From: Epiperipatus broadwayi
Taxonomy: Eukaryota; Onychophora; Udeonychophora; Euonychophora; Peripatidae
Direction: 5' to 3'
Assembly: GCA_028023455.1 (NCBI GenBank)
Contig: JAQFVV010000514.1
Location: 248,001 to 312,000, forward strand
DNA: 64,000 bases
Part shown: one piece after another, positions 34,640 to 43,830 of the stretch
Position numbering within the stretch: the first letter of the stretch is position 1
Layout of the letters: each line of letters begins with the position of its first letter
Notes under the pieces: model-generated
Seen by the model: only the letters and a program-made list of their open reading frames with translations
Told to the model about the DNA's origin: nothing
Database searches by the model: none
Translations under genes and position numbers: made by a program

Positions 34640-35270
34640 TAATTAATAATAATAATATCAACAAATTAAAAATCTTCTCCTTTTTCTTTTCAAAAACTTT
34701 ATTTTCTTATCTCAATACTAAACATATATATATATAATACAAAACTCCAACGTTTCAATTGTTTTTATCTTCATACTGTCATTTTCAAGAATCTGCAACA
34801 ACAATATGAAATACATATTTATAAATAAACTTCAATTACATAAATACCTTCATCTTACATAAACAATAACAAACATATTAAACATATATAATTATATTTT
34901 ACTTACAGCTCTCTCTCTCTCTCACACTGCTATATTTTATTACTATTTCTTTTACATTATTTAATAAAATATAAATATAAAATATAGCAGTGGGAGAGAG
35001 ATGTAAGTAAAATATAATTATATATGTTTAATATGTTTGTTACTGTTTATGTTAATGTAAGATGAAAGTATTTATGTTATTGAAATTTATTTATAAATAT
35101 GTATTTCATATTATTGTTGCAGATCCTTGAAAATGACCGTATGAAGATAAAAACAGTTGAAACGTTGGAGTTTTGTATTATATAAATATATATGTTCAGT
35201 ATTGATATAAAAAAATAAAGTTTTTGAAAAGAAAAAGGATTTTTAATTTGTTGATATTATTGTAGAACAT
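34640..35270. repeat. Inner palindrome 3
   Basis: The arms 34645-34930 and 34975-35268 are reverse complements: CAAAACTCCAACGTTTCAAT at 34741 against GTTGAAACGTTGGAGTTTTG near 35156. The axis is near 34955, next to a (CT)n tract. The GAAACGTTGG and TATGAAGAT blocks resemble hammerhead pieces, but the core is broken. Confidence 0.88.
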
Positions 35271-35690
35271 ATATACTTTAAAAGAAAAAATGGATGTACA
35301 TTTGCTGTGTTATAATATATGAATAATAATAATAATGTAAAATATTAAAGTATTAATATATAAAGTTAGAGTTAAATATTAAAAGATTAACAAGAGTAAA
35401 TTTAAATGAAATAGGAAGTATTATTTGATAAATATAAAATATGAAAAAAGTAAAATGTATAATGTATAAAAAGATAATAATTATATAAAGAGGTATATAA
35501 AGATACATGTATGTAAATAATGATTATGGGATAGTATTTATATATAGGATGTAATATTATATATTCATGTATTTGTACAGTGTTTGTTAAAGTTCTGAAG
35601 AAGATTGCTGGAGCAATCGAAACTGTCATAGTGGGTTGTAATAAAAGCATTGTAAAACAGTAATAAAGAACATAGATGATTTACTATTAT

Positions 35691-36540
35691 ATGGATTTGG
35701 CAATGCAATAAGAAAGATAAAGTGTAATAATATATATATCAATTCAAAATACTTTGGAATACACTCTACAATATACGACTATAAAAAATAAAATAGCTAA
35801 AGCCAGTTTACAGCAATGTATACTACCCTGAGTAACATTTAACAATTAAAAAAAAAAAATTCATTGAAGTTACCCAATACTAACGTTCCCATGTGAATGG
35901 TCAACTTTCCATAATTTTATTGTTTATTTAATACAGGGTCTGTGATATTTATAAAATATTTTACTGTTCGATTTTTTTTTTTTTCCAAATCGTTTTACAC
36001 ATGTAAAATAAAAACAGTATCAAAGCAACAATCTTTCAAAAGGAAATTTTATTCACAAACCATAAGAATCATTTACAAAAAGAAGGACATTTACATATCA
36101 ATCTCAAAGGAGACCAGTCAACAAAATCAGAGGTTACACTTGTATATATATAAACAAAAAACAATTAATTTCATATCAATTACATTAAGACATTAGTTAT
36201 CACCAGAAATTGAAGACATATAACTTCCCATTCCAGAAATCATAGTAGTGGCCCATTTACATTAATCTGATTATGTATATCACATATATGATTACAAATA
36301 ACTGAATGTTCAGCAAACAGATTTAAATGTATCCTCAGAATAACATAACTTATTGTATAAAAAGTTCGTTATTACTTGTTATGAGTGTAGTTTTTTTTTC
36401 TTTTTTCTTAACTCATTTATAAAAGAAATTTAAATAAAAAAAATATAACAGTACGCGTTTAATTTGTACTAAATCTACTTCATAATTTATATGTGTGAGT
36501 CAGGTATTCCAGGCTTATGCAAATAATGTACTATCTATAC
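35691..36540. other. Non-coding AT-rich DNA
   Basis: The 84-codon frame at 35942-36196 is Lys/Ile/Tyr-rich and has no recognised domain. No shared repeat. Confidence 0.5.
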
Positions 36541-37032
36541 CAGGGGTGGGCAAATGGTGGCCTGAGGGCCACATGTGGCCCACTAAGAATTTTTATGTGG
36601 CCCACCAAGACAATCAGAAAAATCTGCCTTGAACTGAGATTTTCTTCCCGTGCACGGCCCAAGATTCGTCTCATATTTTCCACTAGGCTGGTCACATAAA
36701 TACACAAGTGCAATGTAGATACGATGTGCAGTGCTTTTCCAGTTGATCTGGTTAATTTCAATTTTGTCTTTGCATTAGCAAATATATACATTTCCAACTT
36801 TAGTGAAACCATGAACTTCGAAAAAATGTAAAATTGGTGATAAATGTTGTGTGTTTAATGAAGAATGGACAAACAAATATTTCTTTGGTAATACAGGGAA
36901 TAAAGCAGTGTGTTTATTGTATCATGAAAAAAAGGTGTGGCCCTCCGCTAACCTTCACTTCCACAAAGTGGCCCCAAGGCAACCCTTCACCAACCTATGT
37001 GGCCCCTGAGCCAAAACAATTGCCCACCCTTG
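36541..37032 (+). mobile_element. Internally deleted hAT element with BED-like transposase piece
   Basis: The termini CAGGGGTGGGCAAA and TTGCCCACCCTTG are hAT-type inverted repeats. At 36842-36935 the plus strand encodes KCCVFNEEWTNKYFF and NKAVCLLYHEKK, the N-terminal start found in ZBED/GTF2IRD2-like hAT transposases; the second zinc Cys is lost. GTGGCCC-type subterminal repeats occur at both ends. I could not identify a clean 8-bp target duplication. Frames at 36517, 36531 (minus) and 36834 overlap it. Confidence 0.82.
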
Positions 37033-37077
37033 ATTATTATAAACATTAAAAGCATAAAGCTAATTTAGACAATAAAT

Positions 37078-37400
37078 AATCAAAATTACACCAAATTCTC
37101 AACTCAACTAGACTAGCCAAGAAAATAAACTCTAAAACACTCCCAATAGTTTCACCACCACAAGCAGACTTCTAAACATTACCCATAATTCCATTTACGC
37201 AGTTAACTTATTAAAAAGTTTTTTTAATATTAAGGATGGATGGGAAGTAAGTGGAATTGTGGGTAATGTTTAGTTTGAATATGTTATTTTATACTTCTTT
37301 GCACTCAAGAAGTCTGCTTGTAGCAGCGAAACCATTGGTAGTGTTTTAGAGTTTATTTTTTTGTCTAGTCTGGTTGAATTGTGAATTTGGGGTAATTTTG
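37078..37400. repeat. Palindromic repeat
   Basis: AAATTACACCAAATTCTCAA and CTAAAACACTCCCAATAGTT on the left mirror ACTGAATTTGGGGTAATTTT-like and AACCATTGGTAGTGTTTTAG on the right. The right arm has stem-loop CTGCTTGTAGCAG followed by CGAAACC, resembling stem II plus GAAA of a hammerhead, but CTGAAGA reads CTCAAGA and no stem I forms. Confidence 0.82.
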
Positions 37401-37790
37401 ATAAATTATTATGTATTATAATTATTTTAAAATAATATTAAAGAAAAAACACATTTAAATAATTAATTGAAAATTATAAATGTTTTATTTATTCAATTAC
37501 TTATCAATATTCTGGATTACAAAGTTTAAAAGTAGGTTGTTTAATACAAATACAGTATTAAATTGATATTTATTATATTAATGCCCAATTTGGAGCTTAG
37601 TGTCCACAAATCATTCCCAAGTCTGTACTTCTGTTGCGCATACAAATCACGAATTTCTGAGCAATAAAGTTATTCAATTATTTTATATTCCTATATTAAC
37701 CATATATTACTAAAGTAATGAGCTTATTAAAATTTATAATGAACTTTTTTAATACATTGTACAGGCATAAACTTGCATTTATATGTGTAA
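37401..37790. other. Non-coding AT-rich DNA
   Basis: Nothing recognised. Confidence 0.5.
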
Positions 37791-37895
37791 TATATGTGGG
37801 ATTCGAACTCAGACTTTCACACGACCCACTACTCTCAGTGCCATCTCATATTGCTGATCCACCTGATCACACACATGTTGAAAAGATAAATAATC

Positions 37896-37939
37896 ACCAA
37901 TATACGTATTTCATGCTAAACCAGCAATCACCAGTTGGT
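37896..37939 (-). ncRNA. Hammerhead-like motif, type 2, one core change
   Basis: Minus strand: ACCAA, CTGGTGA (A6 changed to G), stem II TGCT/AGCA with loop GGTTT, GAAA, stem III ATAC/GTAT, ATA, TTGGT. All helices are intact; only the A6 position is wrong. Confidence 0.6.
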
Positions 37940-38142
37940 CTAGATTACTATCCTCACACATATATACAATCAGTGTTCAGCTTTATATTAAGTTGGCCAA
38001 TCTTCCTACTTTTCAATGAAATGGAAGGCTGAAAATTTGTGAGTTGAAATAGTTTGAAGCCTGTCCATTAAAGTATGAAGATTGGCTATCTTAATATAAA
38101 GCTGAGCACTGATTGTATATATGTGTGAGGATAGTAATCTAG

Positions 38143-38186
38143 ACCAACTGATGATTGGTGGTTTAGCATGAAATACGTATATTGGT
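38143..38186 (+). ncRNA. Hammerhead-like ribozyme motif, type 2, core intact
   Basis: Plus strand: stem I ACCAA/TTGGT (five pairs), CTGATGA at 38148-38154, stem II TTGGT/AGCAT (one G-G mismatch; the sister copies have C), GAAA at 38170-38173, stem III ATAC/GTAT (self-complementary, with little or no loop) and cleavage triplet ATA ending at 38181. Such a minimal stem III works best as a dimer or in tandem transcripts. Confidence 0.65.
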
Positions 38187-38289
38187 GATTATTTATCTTT
38201 TCAACATGTGTGTGATCAGGTGGGTCAGCAATATGAGATGGCACTGAGAGTAGTGGGTCGTGTGAAAGTCTGAGTTTGAATGAACTTTT

Positions 38290-39030
38290 TTATAATTTCA
38301 TTTCCGTTTCTTTTAAAAACTTGATTTTTTTACCCCCAGAACTATTCAAATCCACTTCTACCTGAGATATTTTTGTATATTAAAATTTAAAACGTAGATT
38401 TAAAAGCAGTGTCCCAGAATAAATTGTAAGAGGATTTCAAGCAATAGAAAAAAACATGAACTGTGATCAAATGTTATCACTTGGTCGTAGTATATCTGGC
38501 TGATCCATTTTTGTGCTTGAGGTAGGTCTTTGAAAAGGCTTATTTATAATAGTCTCCTAAATTAAAACAATAAATATAATAAGGAAACAATATAGCTTAA
38601 AAATAAAAATATTTACAATGTCTCGTTGTACTATCAATTTCATTTGTTGTGCCTGAGGCAGATAAATTGCTACCTCACCTCTGAAGCCATCCCTGACTGA
38701 TAATCTTTTCAATAATGATATTTTATTGGTTACTTTGATTAATAATCCCAATTTTTAACATCAAATATTTCTCATCACACAGTGATATTATAAATGAAGG
38801 TTTCAAATTCAACTTTGTGGAATTCATCAAATTCATTATAATGAAAGTTTATTTTCAGATGTTTAATGGGGGGGGGGTGATGTGACATCATCATTCTTGC
38901 ATAGTACAGTTATTCTATTACATGGCAATTATTTATGTAAGAAAAATTAAAATACATATATAATGTGGAATGTAGATTAAATATAGAAGAAATTAATAAT
39001 TGATTACAATTCTCTTTTTTCTCTGTCAAA
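38290..39030. other. Non-coding AT-rich DNA
   Basis: Contains a 9-G run near 38869. The 64-codon minus-strand frame at 38557-38751 has no recognised domain. Confidence 0.5.
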
Positions 39031-39047
39031 TTCATTTTATTTATTTT

Positions 39048-39159
39048 TTTTTTTTTTCCATGTGTCATAGCATCGGCCGGGACGCGAACCCACAACCGTC
39101 TGCAACCAACTACTTGCTTGCATGGCGGCTGTGATACCTCTCGGCTAACAACGCAAGAC
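39048..39159 (-). mobile_element. tRNA-derived SINE (SINE-b)
   Basis: Minus strand: GTCTTGCGTTGTTAGCCGAG, box B GGGTTCGCGTCCC, tail ATGCTATGACAC, poly-A. A target duplication TTATTTATTTT lies at 39037-39047 and 39160-39170. Very close to the copy at 18981. Confidence 0.9.
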
Positions 39160-39224
39160 TTATTTATTTTCTAGCAGTAACTTCTTAAAACTGCAGATGA
39201 TCTAATTTTTTTTTTTTTTTCATT

Positions 39225-39800
39225 TTAAGGTTAGGCTTAATGAATAATATTTCTGCAGTGTAATTTTCACTACACCACTCACACAATGTAAAGGCTAGTT
39301 TCTATATACTTTTAACACCTTGTGGAGTGGTGTAATTTTAAACATATGATCAAAGATGTGAAAACTATGTATAATCCCCAAGTTGCACATTTTGTGCTGA
39401 ACCAGCATGTATCACTTGACCCAGTTCACAATTTCTTCTACATATCTTCATTATTGTTCAGTATATATAGATAGCCAATTACTACAGTTTAATAATAATT
39501 GGCTATCTATATATACTAAACAATGATAAAGATATGTGTAAATGATTGTGATCTCAGCCAACTGATGAGTGCTAGTTCAGCATGAAATGTGCATCATGGG
39601 GTCATACATCTTCTTCCCATGTCTTTGGTCATATGTTTATGATTACACTCTGCAAAGGTGTTAAAAATGAATAACCAGTCCATACTTTTGTGAGAGTGGT
39701 ATAGTAAAAAATTACCCTACAGAAATATTATGTATTAAGTGGGTAATCTCTAGTCTAATGAATGACTGACAAAAAATATTAATTATGGTTAGACTTTTTA
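39225..39800. repeat. Palindromic element with type 2 hammerhead motif (copy 2)
   Basis: The left arm begins near AAGGTTAGGCTTAATGAATA and the right arm ends near the mirrored TAATTATGGTTAGACTTT. The axis is near 39492 (ATTGGCTATCTATATATACT and its mirror). It is the longer version of the element at 2415-2762. Each arm carries a ribozyme-like segment; the left one (about 39385-39430, minus strand) is degenerate. Confidence 0.88.
39557..39600 (+). ncRNA. Hammerhead-like ribozyme motif, type 2, core intact
   Basis: Plus strand: GCCAA; CTGATGA (39562-39568); stem II GTGCT/AGCAT with loop AGTTC (four Watson-Crick pairs plus G-U); GAAA (39584-39587); stem III ATGT/GCAT; triplet ATC; then ATGGG. 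The stem I base next to the core is an A-A mismatch, followed by three good pairs. Compared with 38143, stem III pair A-U has become G-C: a compensatory change. Confidence 0.65.
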
Positions 39801-40126
39801 TCATAACGCTACAGCTGAAAGTTCACGGACTATAGCTTATTTCTGTTACATCCACAGCTTGAATTTTATGTGAATCTTGATGTGAACTCCTAAGCAACAA
39901 ACCTTTGATGATTTTTTATTATTTGTAATTGTTGTAACATGTAACTGAATGAGTCTCATAAAGTTTATACAAAGATCAGTTGTTATGAATAGTCGTATCA
40001 CAATCTTTTAATTGCACATATAGCAATTCTAACTTCAAATCTTTTTAGATTTCTTTTTATCTTTTTTTGTTTCTTTTCTTTTTGAAGTTCAAAAAAGAAT
40101 GTTAATGATAAAAAATAATAATTGAA

Positions 40127-40239
40127 GGCAAGTACCGGTAGCCAAGAGATCAGCACAGCTGCCTTGCAAGAAAGCAGTTGCTTGTGTCCGGTTGTCGCGG
40201 GTTCACTTCCCGGCTGATGCTTTGACATGTGGAAAAAAT
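40127..40239 (+). mobile_element. tRNA-derived SINE, diverged
   Basis: GGTAGCCAAGAGATCAGC box A region, GCGGGTTCACTTCC box B region, GGCTGATGCTTTGACATG tail and A-run. A perfect target duplication AATAATAATTGAA lies at 40114-40126 and 40240-40252. Confidence 0.9.
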
Positions 40240-40299
40240 AATAATAATTGAACCCCTTTATTGCTCAGGAAACTCCACTAATCTCAATCAATTATGAAA

Positions 40300-40640
40300 T
40301 AACACCAAAGACAAATTACCTCTAGACCAGGCTCTCCAAATAATCTACAAAATTAGATGCCATGAAACCACTTGCAATGTAATTTACTATGGTGAGTCTC
40401 AATCCAACAGCACCACTAGATTAGCACTATGCAAGTATGTATAAAAATACACTAAAACAGATCCTAACATAAAGTTGGTATTTTTAGAGCATGAGATCGA
40501 TTCCAGCCACAAATTTCGATCTGCTTGGCATTAAAGTGATTTGCACTGATCGCAGTGATCAAAAAGAGAAAATACAAAGAAACATGATTTATCGCAAACA
40601 ACACCCACACGATAAGTAAAAGGGATTCATGTGTTGCACT
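40300..40640 (+). pseudogene. Penelope-like element, GIY-YIG endonuclease remnant
   Basis: The plus strand reads LDQALQIIYKIRCHETTC, then VIYYGESQSNSTTRLALCK, a stop, VFLEHEIDSSHKF, and after more stops KRENTKKHDLSQTT. IYKI (40343-40354) and YYGES (40385-40399) are the GIY and YIG elements, with the TRL...CK spacing and later EH...H pattern of PLE endonucleases. The N-terminal reverse transcriptase is missing. The type 1 ribozyme palindrome starts about 270 bp downstream, which may be one broken element or coincidence. Confidence 0.75.
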
Positions 40641-40907
40641 ATCGTACAAGTGATATATTTATTTTACAAACTTGCATATTAATTAATCCAAACATTTGTT
40701 CTCTGACCGAAAGCAGTGCTAAGGTGTAAGATAGTTACAATTGTTTAATCTTTTCTATATAGTGGACCTTCCCGCTTTATTGAATTACAAACAAATAAGA
40801 AAAATAAATCTGTTGAGTTATAAAAAAAGTGTGTCTTAATCCATGCAACACTTATTACTGATCATATACCCTGCACAGTTTTGTACAGTTGGCAGAATAT
40901 CGGATTA

Positions 40908-41345
40908 AACCACTAAACATCACATGATCGCCATCTCATGCTAGCACATGACTATTAGTAAACAGGCAAACACTCTTCATATAGTAGTGCCACCTTGTGC
41001 TAACCAGAGTAATCAATGGATGCCAAAAGGCTTGTCCATAAAATCCCTATCTAGTGCTTAGATTGAAAATATTATTGTGTTTTCAATTTCATTCTCATAG
41101 TTTTGTAGTTAAGTGGAGATAAAAGGTGGCTGCTGGAGGGTTGCATTAGATCCTAAGATCTAGGTGCAGTGCTCTCAGATCCAAGGCTCCTCACTGATGA
41201 AGGCCACAAGCCAGAAACTAGTCTGGGGTTATTGGATGAGTAGGCACTAGATAGGGATTTTATGCCCAAGCCTTCTGGCATCCATTGATTACTCTGGTTA
41301 GCACAAGGTGGCACTACTATATGGAGAGTTTTTGCCTGTTTAGAG
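40908..41345. repeat. Palindromic element with type 1 hammerhead motif (copy 2)
   Basis: The outer arms (AGTAGTGCCACCTTGTGCTA at 40982; its mirror TAGCACAAGGTGGCACTACT near 41298) enclose a longer loop than copy 1 at 3073. The left flank CATCACATGATCGCCATCTC is shared in reverse with 3336-3355. The internal 110 bp (41060-41170) are absent from copy 1. Confidence 0.85.
41189..41228 (+). ncRNA. Hammerhead-like ribozyme motif, type 1, core intact
   Basis: Plus strand: stem I CCTCA (41189-41193), CTGATGA (41194-41200), stem II GGC/GCC around CACAA with an A-A mismatch at its base, GAAA (41214-41217), stem III AC/GT with loop TA, GTC (41221-41223), stem I partner TGGGG (41224-41228; five pairs with one U-G). 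All conserved core positions are present. This is the best type 1 candidate. Confidence 0.68.
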
Positions 41346-42345
41346 TATAGGATGTGGGATCAGAAGGTCCCAGGGTTGATTCTGGCCTTTGCATGTCTGG
41401 TGCTCATGTTTTTTAAGAACTCCCGAGCAATGAAGTCATATGCCTTTTTTCAAATGATCATATAAACCGCACACACACACTTTTTTTTACTGATATTTTG
41501 TTTAACTAAAATTTTTTTAAAAAATGTTGTTAATTCGTATATCTTAAAAATACGACTAATTAGATATTCTTTTTCCTTGTTATTGATTGTTTTATAACAT
41601 TAAATCAAAGACATTTCTACATGCAAAGACCTTTCTGTCATTTTTTAAATATTATTTTATTAATCATTTTATGAAGAAGATGGACTGGGGATAGGGTAGA
41701 TTAGTAACATGGAAGGTTTTCAATTGACTTTCATTAATCACTTTTTTTAAATGAAGGCATTGACAAATTAAGATTCAGATAGTAATGTGGAAAGTATTAT
41801 GAAATCTATTTAGTGAATAAGTTCGTTGTAAAAGATCTTGGGAGTTTTGAATATGAATAAATTAATATGAACTATCTTAATTACTAATCTTTTAACATGC
41901 AAGAAAAATTATCTTTTCAAAATTTTCTCTGCTCTTTTTCATTATCGAAATTGAATACAGTATAAAGCCTGGCCTTAGTTTGATAAAGTCATTAATGCAT
42001 TGCAGAGATAAACACACATACTCTAAGTAGTTTATTTTGAACATTAATTAAATTGAAGTCATAAAAATACAATTGAAATAAAAGCTGAGTTTTAAATTTG
42101 ATTTGACAAATTACTAGATTTTTTTTTTTTTTAATTGCTGAAGAAAGATAAGCAGCTTAGTTTAGGTTGTGTTTTTTTTTAATCAAACCAACTAAACAGT
42201 TATGTATATAAACGCATATAATTTAAATTTATTCATATATTTTTATCAGTATGGTAGTTTTTCTGCCTTGTATCTATCATTGTATTGTCAACTCATTTAT
42301 TAGTTGAGTAATTTATTATTGTGTATTGTGCGTGTGCGTATATAT
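41346..42345. other. Non-coding AT-rich DNA
   Basis: Near 41360-41400 a short stretch (GGGATCAGAAGGTCCCAGGG) recalls a tRNA anticodon/T arm, too degraded to call. The rest is unassigned. Confidence 0.45.
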
Positions 42346-42374
42346 ATAATCATTAAAATCAGTCAACACTTAGA

Positions 42375-42526
42375 GAATCCCAATATCAATAACAATCACT
42401 TGCAAGCAGTTGCCCGGGTTGTGGGTTCGCGTCCCGGCCGATGCTATGACATTTAAAAAAATAATAATAATAACAATCAACAATCTGTTGTCAAGGCAAC
42501 CCCCTTTTAACAATGAAGATAGAATA
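42375..42526 (+). repeat. Interspersed repeat D, split by a truncated SINE
   Basis: CCCAATATCAATAACAATCA, then the SINE, then AACAATCTGTTGTCAAGGCA. This is the second repeat D copy hit by a SINE at almost the same place, compared with 9790. Confidence 0.82.
42399..42468 (+). mobile_element. SINE-a, 5'-truncated
   Basis: It begins in the anticodon arm (CTTGCAAGCAGTTGCCCGGG), has box B GGGTTCGCGTCCC and tail GATGCTATGACATTT with an A-rich/ATA end. A target duplication AATAACAATCA lies at 42388-42398 and 42469-42479. The frame at 42410-42628 only reads through it. Confidence 0.9.
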
Positions 42527-42528
42527 TA

Positions 42529-43484
42529 CACCTGGGTCTCATTTTATGCAGATTATTTTAATGCGATTTTGAAGTTATGCGATTCATGTTTCTTCTTAAT
42601 ATCTTTCATATTTCACTATATTTATTAGATATTAAGAAATTTAAATTATTAATAACTTATTTTGACTTGAAATACTTTTTTTTTTCAAAAATATAACGTT
42701 ATATTAGCAGATAACGTGAATATGGCCTGAAGCTGTATTTAGAAACTTAGCTTCTATGTAAATAACATATTTATATTAATGAGTAAATAATAATAATAGA
42801 TTTATACTTACATATAAAAATATTGCAATAAATATTCAAAAAATTTAAACTTTTAAAACGTATTTTTTTTTATATATAACAGAAATAAATAATCTTTTAG
42901 ATTTTTAAAATAAAAAACGAAGATTTTATAAACTGAAAATAATCTTTCTAATGATAATGTATAATCTTTTTGTTTTGATTGCTGTCTCATTTTTTTAATA
43001 TAGAAACAGAAAACCATTAACACAGCACAAGACTGAAAATGGTGCTAGTGGTACATCACATCATGAATAAAAATAAAGTGGCTAACAGGTTTCTCTGGGC
43101 ATAATTGCTGAGAGATTCTTGATTTCGTTTAAGGAGAAGCCACAATACATCACATCGAATCTGATTTCTTAACAATTTACAAACGAATGCTATGGGTAAT
43201 GATTAAAATATGTATGAAAAATGTAAAATTAAATACTGTAGTAAAAAAAAAAAGTAAAAAAAAGTTTGTCTTGTATTAATTTTTTTTCAAATATTTGAAA
43301 TTTTTTATTTTTTTAATGTGAATTTTAAAGTAATTTTTTCTTGTTGCTTTGCTTTTATGTGAATTCTGAAAATTACAGTATCTATCCCCCATTTTTCAAG
43401 GTAAGTTCAGTCTATTTTTGTGCGATTTTTTTTAATGCCGGTTTTCTGTGGAACCTATCTACCACATAAAAGGAGACCCAGGTG
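42529..43484 (-). mobile_element. TA-flanked DNA element (mariner/pogo-like, non-autonomous), copy 2
   Basis: CACCTGGGTCTCATTTTATG and TAAAAGGAGACCCAGGTG termini, TA at 42527-42528 and 43485-43486. It runs in the opposite orientation to the copies at 25033 and 52760, with the interior conserved (GGTTTTCTGTGGAACCTATC on the right). It begins 3 bp after repeat D. Confidence 0.9.
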
Positions 43485-43589
43485 TATATATAATAGATTG
43501 AACCTTTGTCATTATTATAAATAATATTAAAACACTTCAGTAGAGAATAAAAATAAAATATAATTAAATAAACCAAATGTACTTCAATG

Positions 43590-43830
43590 TATAAGCATCT
43601 TAGTCATAGTTATCAAACATATACATATATAATATCTGTTAATGAAGAAATATATTCACAAAAGGTAGTTTTTAATATTTTGCTTTATTACTATCTAGCA
43701 TGCTTTCATTATTAAAAAAACTCCCTTTTTTGTAAGTATATTCATTAATTACATATTTTGTGTTGGCTCAGAAAAGAAGAAAATTAGTGATAGTTGAATT
43801 ACGAACATATATATTGAGATGATTTGTCTA
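43590..43830 (+). repeat. Repeat E, copy 1
   Basis: AATATCTGTTAATGAAG, TAGCATGCTTTCATTATTAA and GTTGGCTCAGAAAAG align with the copy at 51325-51560. Non-coding. Confidence 0.7.

Larger units (their letters stand above)
33060..35690. repeat. 2.6-kb outer inverted repeat enclosing nested palindromes
   Basis: The outer arms are 33060-33580 and 35310-35690. TACTATCCCATAATCATTAT at 33231 mirrors ATAATGATTATGGGATAGTA near 35517, and ACTATGACAGTTTC at 33122 mirrors GAAACTGTCATAGT at 35620. The left arm also holds a repeat C copy at about 33270-33440. At least three further palindromes sit between the arms. No coding sequence is recognised. The plus- and minus-strand frames here are by-products. Confidence 0.88.
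37795..38285. repeat. Palindrome with two type 2 hammerhead motifs and B-box-like ends
   Basis: The arms 37795-38015 and 38075-38285 are reverse complements. Each arm carries a type 2 hammerhead-like motif. The outer edge of each arm has AGTCTGAGTTCGAATCCC (left, minus strand) or AGTCTGAGTTTGAATG (right), a B-box-like element. The 104-codon frame at 37718-38032 arises from the repeat. Confidence 0.88.

Noticed and set aside
34741-34800. Hammerhead motif in inner palindrome 3
   Set aside because: The first core base is lost (TATGAAGAT), stem II does not pair well and stem I is absent in both arms.
37301-37350. Hammerhead motif in the 37.1-37.4 kb palindrome
   Set aside because: Stem II and GAAAC look right, but the core reads CTCAAGA and stem I fails in the required register.
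41355-41410. tRNA-Met-like SINE fragment
   Set aside because: Only a short T-arm-like similarity; no box A, tail or target duplication.
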